DNA of 10,708 nt from Chloroflexia bacterium (lineage in GTDB: Bacteria; Chloroflexota; Chloroflexia; Thermomicrobiales; UBA6265). The notes beneath the pieces were generated by a model. It made no database searches. It was not told the origin of the DNA and worked only from the letters and a program-made list of their open reading frames with translations. Of the stretch, positions 6,705-10,708 are shown piece by piece. The position numbers were made by a program, and so were the translations under genes. Within the stretch, counting starts at the first letter, position 1. Each line of letters opens with the position of its first letter. The stretch lies in NCBI GenBank assembly GCA_030430125.1, contig JAUIGA010000081.1:1-10708 (forward strand), written 5' to 3'.

Positions 6705-6730
6705 CCGGAAGCGCAACGTCACCCTTCCGG
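6705..6730. terminator. Inverted repeat at the convergent gene ends
   Basis: CCGGAAG (6705-6711) and CTTCCGG (6724-6730) form a perfect 7-bp stem with a 12-base loop that contains the stop codon of the giant minus-strand gene (6719-6721). The importer operon ends 33 bases before the left arm. It may act as a terminator for one or both converging transcripts, but there is no clear T-run on either strand. Confidence 0.35.
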
Positions 6731-9700
6731 CGTACCAACGCCTCCCGGTGGCGCTGCTTCCACCTCCGTCTCCTGGATCTCCGGCGTTGGCACCTCGGTT
6801 GGCGGGGGTGATACCTGTACCTGACTCGACACGGATTGATTGGCAGCACCCGCATCATCGAGCACTGTCACGGTGACTACGAATATCCCAGGCACGCCGT
6901 ATACGTGACTGCCAGTTACGGTTCCCCAACCGCCACTGCCGCTCACTGTCGCGGTCGTGACCATACCGTCGCCCCAATCGATTTCGGCGCTGTGCGAATC
7001 GTAAACGCCCGCATCAGTGAACTCGGCGCTGATAGTGAGAGAATTCTCCGGACCAGGTGTTGTTGTAGAGAGCGCGACCTGCCCCACGACCGGCGCAGCA
7101 TTGACCACTTCGACCGCCAGTGTGTTGGTACCAGTGCTGCCGACCCCATCGGTAATTGAGACAGTCACCGTATAGACACCTTCTTGGGCGTACTGATGAC
7201 TCAGGGCGAACGTGTTGTCGGAATCAAGCGCGAGCGGCTCGATTGCCGATCCATCGCCATAGTCCACCGTTGCTGTCCAACTACCCGCACCCGGATCGCT
7301 GAACCATCCCGAGGTCACAAACGCTTCGCCCTCGCCAACCACTCCGCTCGCGCTGATTTCGACAGTCGGTGGCACCTCGTTTACATGATGGGTGACCTCA
7401 GCGATCCCAGTTTCGTTCTCGTTGCCTGTCACCACGACCGTGACCACGTAGTCACCTGCATCGGCGTATTGATGCTCCGGTCCTGTACAGGTGTTCTCCG
7501 TGACAACGCCCTGCTCCGGGCCTTTGCCATCGCCATAGTCGACGGTGCAGGTGACTGGACTATCGACAGCATGGTTGCGGGTGAAGGTCGCGCGAGCGAT
7601 GACCATCTCGCCCTCGCTGGCCGGTGACGGTTCGACAACGAGCTCCTCCACCACTGGCGAGACGCTTTCGGCCTGGACGGATGGCGGCGAATCTGTCGGG
7701 GTTGTCGATGGAGCTTCGGTGCTCGTCGCCGTTTCGGTTGCCGCCGTTCTGGCCTGCGCGGTCGTATTCGCACCCGTATCCGGAGACGCTGTCGCAACCA
7801 CGGTCTGTGATTCCGCCGTCGACTGTGGGCCGAATCCACCCCACCCGAGATCGGCGAAAATTCTCAGAATGATCTGCACGATGAGCCGGACGATCGCGTC
7901 CAGCGGCGTTTCGACAGGCGTTTCCGTCGCGGTTGCCGTGGCAGTTTGCGTGGCCGTTGCCGTGCTTGTGGCTGTGGCGGTCGCTGTCGAAGTACTGGTA
8001 GCCGTACCGGTTTCTGTGGCCGTCGTCGTTTGCGTAGCAGTCTCGGTGGCAACAGCCGTTTCAGTCGCCGTAGTCGTGGCGGTCTCCGTCGAAGTGGCCG
8101 TCTGTGTCTCGGTAGCGGTCGCCGTGGAAGTCTCGGTCGATGACGCCGTGACAGTTGCCGTGGCCGTCTGCGTAGCGGTTTCCGAGGCTGTTGCGGTCAT
8201 CGTGGCAGTCTCAGTTGATGTCGCAGTATGCGTAGCCGTCTGGGTCGCTGTCGCCGTCGAAGTGCTGGTGGCCGTTTCCGTTGGCGTTTCGGTCGCTGTG
8301 GCCGTAGCTGTTGCGGTTTCCGTCGCGGTCGCTGTGACAGTGGAAGTCGCTGTTTCGGTCGCTATGGCGGTGGCTGTGACAGTCGAGGTCTGGGTGGGCG
8401 TTGCTGTCTCGGTTGTTGTCGCAGTGACGGTCGCTGTCACTGTCGAGGTTTCGGTCGACGTCGCAGTTGTTGTACCCGTCGCGGTGGCAGTTGCCGTCGC
8501 TGATGGATTGCAGTTGCCCTGCACGGATTCGATGAGGCGATCCGCATCGTCATCCCTAATCTCGCAAACCGTCCCTTCGCTCAGCTCCAGGACACAACCC
8601 GGTCGACCGCCAGACACAGCCTCGGGAATGCCATCAGTGTTGGCATCGGAGACAAAACACCCAACCTTTGGCCCGATGGAGGCCTCGAAGAGACTCGCGC
8701 ACGCTGCTGCGCTCGAGCTGTTCGGATCAAACACGAGCTGGTCAGCCTCTACCAGATATAGGCACGCCACCGGAGTGCCGGGTTCCTTAGTCTCCGTCGC
8801 AGTGGCAGTTACCGTGGACGTCGCAGTCGCTGTGTCGGTCGCCACTGCTATATCGGTAGCAGTAGCCGTCTCCGTGGCCGTCGTCGTCTGAGTCGCGGTC
8901 GCCGTCACAGTTTCGGTCGCTGTGGACGTCTGGGTGGCAGTCTCCGTTCCCGTAGGCGTCTCTGTCGCCGTTTCGGTCTCCGTGGCCGTCGGCGTATCCG
9001 TCGCAGGAATGCTGTGCGAAATCGTACGCTCCACCGGCTGGGAACCAACAATGGTGATCGGTAGCTCGGGAGTCCCTGTCAGGCTGTACCCGCCAGGCGC
9101 CGAGACCTCGATCAGGAAGTAGTCGCCGGTCGCGAGGTTGTCGAAGACGAGATTGCCATCGTCCTCACCGTCGTCGCCATCGCACGCTGCGACGACGAGA
9201 TCGCCCGGTGTCCCGTTTCCAATGTCGTCGCGCAATTCGAAGCAGGCACCGCCAACAGCAACTTCGTCCTCGTCAACCGTTGAGATCGTCAGCGTTCCGG
9301 TGACCTCGGACTGGCCACGCGTGGCGACGGTGAAGGTCGTCGAGCCAATGGCGCCATCCTTGTCGGTAACGGACACGGTGACGGTGTACGCGCCGCCTTC
9401 TGCGTAGATGTGCTCCCGCGTCCCGAGCGCACCCGGCGCGGTCAGCTCGAACGATTCAGGCGCGGAGTCGTCGCCCCAGTCCACCGTCGCCGTCCATGGG
9501 CTGTCCTCACCGGGATCGGCAAACGAGCCGAGTGCAATGGATGTCGGTTGATCGAGTTCAGTGAGCTGGTCACCTGGATCGGTCAGCCCTGGCGTTGCGT
9601 TCCTGACGGTGACAGTCGCCGTGAACTCGGTTTCCTGGCTCGCGGGATCGCGAACGATGCCCTTGACAGTTCGCTCGCCGTTGTCGGTAGTCGGACAACT

Positions 9701-10708
9701 GGTGCTGGCATTGGCCGAGAAGGCCCCAACACCAGTGCCATCCCCACAATCGAATGCGAAGCTGTACCCATCGAGCGAGTCCGGGGCGTCGCCCTGCGGA
9801 TTCAGCGCCAGGTCGATCGGGCCGCCTTCGTCCACGGCGGGCGATACGTTGAAGCCGAAGACGATCCCGATGTCCGCCCGCTGCCCGCCGATCCTGAGAA
9901 ACGTATCCTGCCCAGCGACAATGGTGAACCGCGCAAGCGGTACACTCTCCCCCCAGCCGAGGTCCGTTCTCTCCAGCAAGACGTAGGCACCAGGTCGAAG
10001 TCCCTCTACCCGGAAGGATGCAACCCCCGAGCCACTGTGATCACAACCACCATCAGCAATGTACTCGCCAAGATCACCATCGCCTGCGTCTGTATAAACA
10101 GCAAAACAGGATCTCTTGAGCGATCCGGTTTCATACCGTCTCTCCACACTCACGGCACCACCTGGAAGATGCTCGATGGCGACATCGACCACACCTTGCC
10201 TATCTGGAATCGTGATTTCGCCCGGCTCTGCCAGCGCATACCCTACTGGAGTCTGACCTTGACGGAATCTGTAGGTTACCGGACGTATCCGGGCAACGGT
10301 AATAACGCCGTCGCTGTCACCGTCATCGTCGTCACAATAGTATCTGCTGGTACCCCAAGTGAATACGTAACATGCTTCCGGTAACAGGTCTCCCGCCTGA
10401 CTTGTGCTTTGTAGCTTCAAGGTCGGCCATGGCTGATCGTTGTGTACCGTGATCGCTGTCTCCGCGCCGGTCGTAATCGTGAACGGAATACCCTCCTCCA
10501 TGGGGAACATGCCAGAATCTACACTAGTCTGGCGCAGCAAATAGCTGCCGGGCACCAGGTCATCAATTCTGGTTACTCCATCCTCTTCACATTCACCCGC
10601 GAGACTGTTGTCAAAGGAAACATCGGTGTTCGCGTAGACGCGGTAGCAGCCGCCCACCACCGCGTTGGTCTCATCATCCACGGTGGTCACCACCACCGCC
10701 CCACCCAA
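6719..10708 (-). CDS. Giant modular surface protein (Cna-B-like, PKD, Thr-rich stalk), N-terminus outside window
   Basis: The frame is open from the right edge, giving 1329 codons; residues here count from the edge. Module order: three Cna-B/SpaA-like repeats (about 2-90, 91-180, 181-277), two PKD-type domains (280-370, 371-463), a fourth Cna-B-like repeat (468-567), a Thr-x tract (570-640), a six-cysteine module (641-734), a long Thr-x tract (738-930), an amphipathic helix (about 936-954), a Ser/Thr/Ala linker, and three PKD-type domains (1017-1108, 1113-1203, 1204-1301) with VDYGDG, VDYGDGS and IDWGDG cores. The C-terminus is Pro/Glu-rich, with no LPxTG motif or membrane anchor. Such modules are typical of secreted or surface adhesion proteins, so an extracellular role is likely but inferred. 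GC looks lower than in neighbouring genes, especially near 10050-10400. Convergent with the importer, 47 bases apart. Confidence 0.9.
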   Translation of the reverse strand: MGGAVVVTTVDDETNAVVGGCYRVYANTDVSFDNSLAGECEEDGVTRIDDLVPGSYLLRQTSVDSGMFPMEEGIPFTITTGAETAITVHNDQPWPTLKLQSTSQAGDLLPEACYVFTWGTSRYYCDDDDGDSDGVITVARIRPVTYRFRQGQTPVGYALAEPGEITIPDRQGVVDVAIEHLPGGAVSVERRYETGSLKRSCFAVYTDAGDGDLGEYIADGGCDHSGSGVASFRVEGLRPGAYVLLERTDLGWGESVPLARFTIVAGQDTFLRIGGQRADIGIVFGFNVSPAVDEGGPIDLALNPQGDAPDSLDGYSFAFDCGDGTGVGAFSANASTSCPTTDNGERTVKGIVRDPASQETEFTATVTVRNATPGLTDPGDQLTELDQPTSIALGSFADPGEDSPWTATVDWGDDSAPESFELTAPGALGTREHIYAEGGAYTVTVSVTDKDGAIGSTTFTVATRGQSEVTGTLTISTVDEDEVAVGGACFELRDDIGNGTPGDLVVAACDGDDGEDDGNLVFDNLATGDYFLIEVSAPGGYSLTGTPELPITIVGSQPVERTISHSIPATDTPTATETETATETPTGTETATQTSTATETVTATATQTTTATETATATDIAVATDTATATSTVTATATETKEPGTPVACLYLVEADQLVFDPNSSSAAACASLFEASIGPKVGCFVSDANTDGIPEAVSGGRPGCVLELSEGTVCEIRDDDADRLIESVQGNCNPSATATATATGTTTATSTETSTVTATVTATTTETATPTQTSTVTATAIATETATSTVTATATETATATATATETPTETATSTSTATATQTATHTATSTETATMTATASETATQTATATVTASSTETSTATATETQTATSTETATTTATETAVATETATQTTTATETGTATSTSTATATATSTATATQTATATATETPVETPLDAIVRLIVQIILRIFADLGWGGFGPQSTAESQTVVATASPDTGANTTAQARTAATETATSTEAPSTTPTDSPPSVQAESVSPVVEELVVEPSPASEGEMVIARATFTRNHAVDSPVTCTVDYGDGKGPEQGVVTENTCTGPEHQYADAGDYVVTVVVTGNENETGIAEVTHHVNEVPPTVEISASGVVGEGEAFVTSGWFSDPGAGSWTATVDYGDGSAIEPLALDSDNTFALSHQYAQEGVYTVTVSITDGVGSTGTNTLAVEVVNAAPVVGQVALSTTTPGPENSLTISAEFTDAGVYDSHSAEIDWGDGMVTTATVSGSGGWGTVTGSHVYGVPGIFVVTVTVLDDAGAANQSVSSQVQVSPPPTEVPTPEIQETEVEAAPPGGVGTPEG
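7919..8497 (-). repeat. Thr-x alternating tract 2 (residues 738-930 of the giant protein)
   Basis: In this 193-residue tract every even residue is Thr except four (I782, S842, S856, V886), so 93 of 97 positions are Thr. The residues between are mostly Ala, with Glu, Ser, Val, Gln and Pro. The register never slips. At DNA level it is a degenerate 6-base repeat with freely varying third positions, so it is not a recent simple expansion. It is expected to be extended and a candidate for O-glycosylation. Confidence 0.95.
8507..8788 (-). other. Six-cysteine module between the Thr-x tracts
   Basis: Residues 641-734 of the giant protein break the Thr-x pattern and hold six cysteines (649, 670, 684, 705, 715, 733). 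Two acidic loops resemble calcium-binding loops: DANTDGIPE (688-696) and DDDADRLIE (719-727). I do not recognise the domain. Three disulfides and bound calcium are plausible for an extracellular fold but are inferred. Confidence 0.7.
8789..9001 (-). repeat. Thr-x alternating tract 1 (residues 570-640 of the giant protein)
   Basis: In this 71-residue tract 34 of 36 even positions are Thr (exceptions I620 and V622), with Ala, Glu, Asp, Gln, Pro and Val between. It has the same composition and register as tract 2 and links the fourth Cna-B-like repeat to the six-cysteine module. Confidence 0.95.
9008..9307 (-). repeat. Fourth Cna-B/SpaA-like repeat, with paired cysteines
   Basis: Residues 468-567 of the giant protein: TLTISTVDEDE, then GGACFEL (C489), an acidic loop after C509 (CDGDDGEDDG), then LATGDYFLIEVSAPGGY. 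The ATGDYFLIE...PGGY pattern is typical of Cna-B/SpaA-like prealbumin folds. The same layout occurs three times at 9878-10705. Confidence 0.75.
9878..10705 (-). repeat. Three tandem Cna-B/SpaA-like repeats with paired cysteines
   Basis: Residues about 2-277 of the giant protein. Each unit has a Cys just before an aromatic residue (C21-Y, C113-Y, C201-F), a second Cys in or next to an acidic or Gly-rich loop (C40-EEDG, C125-DDDDGDSDG, C222-DHSGSG), and a turn before a Tyr-containing strand (VPGSYLL, RPVTYRF, RPGAYVL). Cys-Cys spacings are 19, 12 and 21 residues. The copies are strongly diverged. Confidence 0.7.

Noticed and set aside
7545..8891. A long plus-strand open frame encoding an alternating Val-Ala/Ser-Val protein
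   Set aside because: It is the exact antisense of the Thr-x tracts: ACN and GCN codons read from the other strand give GTN and GCN. It has no start context or domains, and the sense frame has clear Cna-B-like and PKD domains on both sides.
7919..9001. A CRISPR array or tandem DNA satellite, suggested by the repeated GTC/GCT pattern
   Set aside because: There are no constant repeats or unique spacers; the periodicity is six bases with varying third positions and is explained by Thr-x codons in an open frame.

Overview
The window comes from a high-GC bacterium. The Tat-exported binding protein with an Asp/Pro/Thr linker right after its signal peptide, and the very long Thr-Ala-Thr-Glu surface protein, resemble secreted proteins of the Chloroflexota class Thermomicrobia. 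That placement is inference: there is no rRNA or other decisive marker here. No tRNA, rRNA, CRISPR array or transposase gene was seen.

Left block (1-3655, all on the minus strand, transcribed right to left): rnc (RNase III), prs (ribose-phosphate pyrophosphokinase), a membrane-anchored or exported protein of unknown function that overlaps prs by one base, then the 5' part of a second exported protein cut by the window edge. The last two look like diverged paralogues. The RNase III has Gly where a catalytic Asp is expected. The rnc-prs gap holds two interleaved inverted repeats.

Middle block (4033-6671, plus strand): a complete polar-amino-acid-type ABC importer consisting of a family 3 binding protein, one HisM/GlnP-type permease and a GlnQ-type ATPase. 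Two strong hairpins, one of them a perfect 40-bp palindrome, lie between the binding-protein and permease genes. Permease and ATPase overlap by ATGA. A 377-bp divergent intergenic region separates this block from rnc.

Right block (6719-10708, minus strand, convergent with the importer): the last 1329 codons of a giant modular surface or secreted protein whose 5' end lies outside the window. It contains four Cna-B/SpaA-like modules with paired cysteines, five PKD-type domains, two strictly alternating Thr-x tracts of about 71 and 193 residues, a six-cysteine module with two acidic loops between the tracts, and an amphipathic helix just after the second tract. It is probably an adhesin or cell-surface stalk protein and is the most unusual item in the window.
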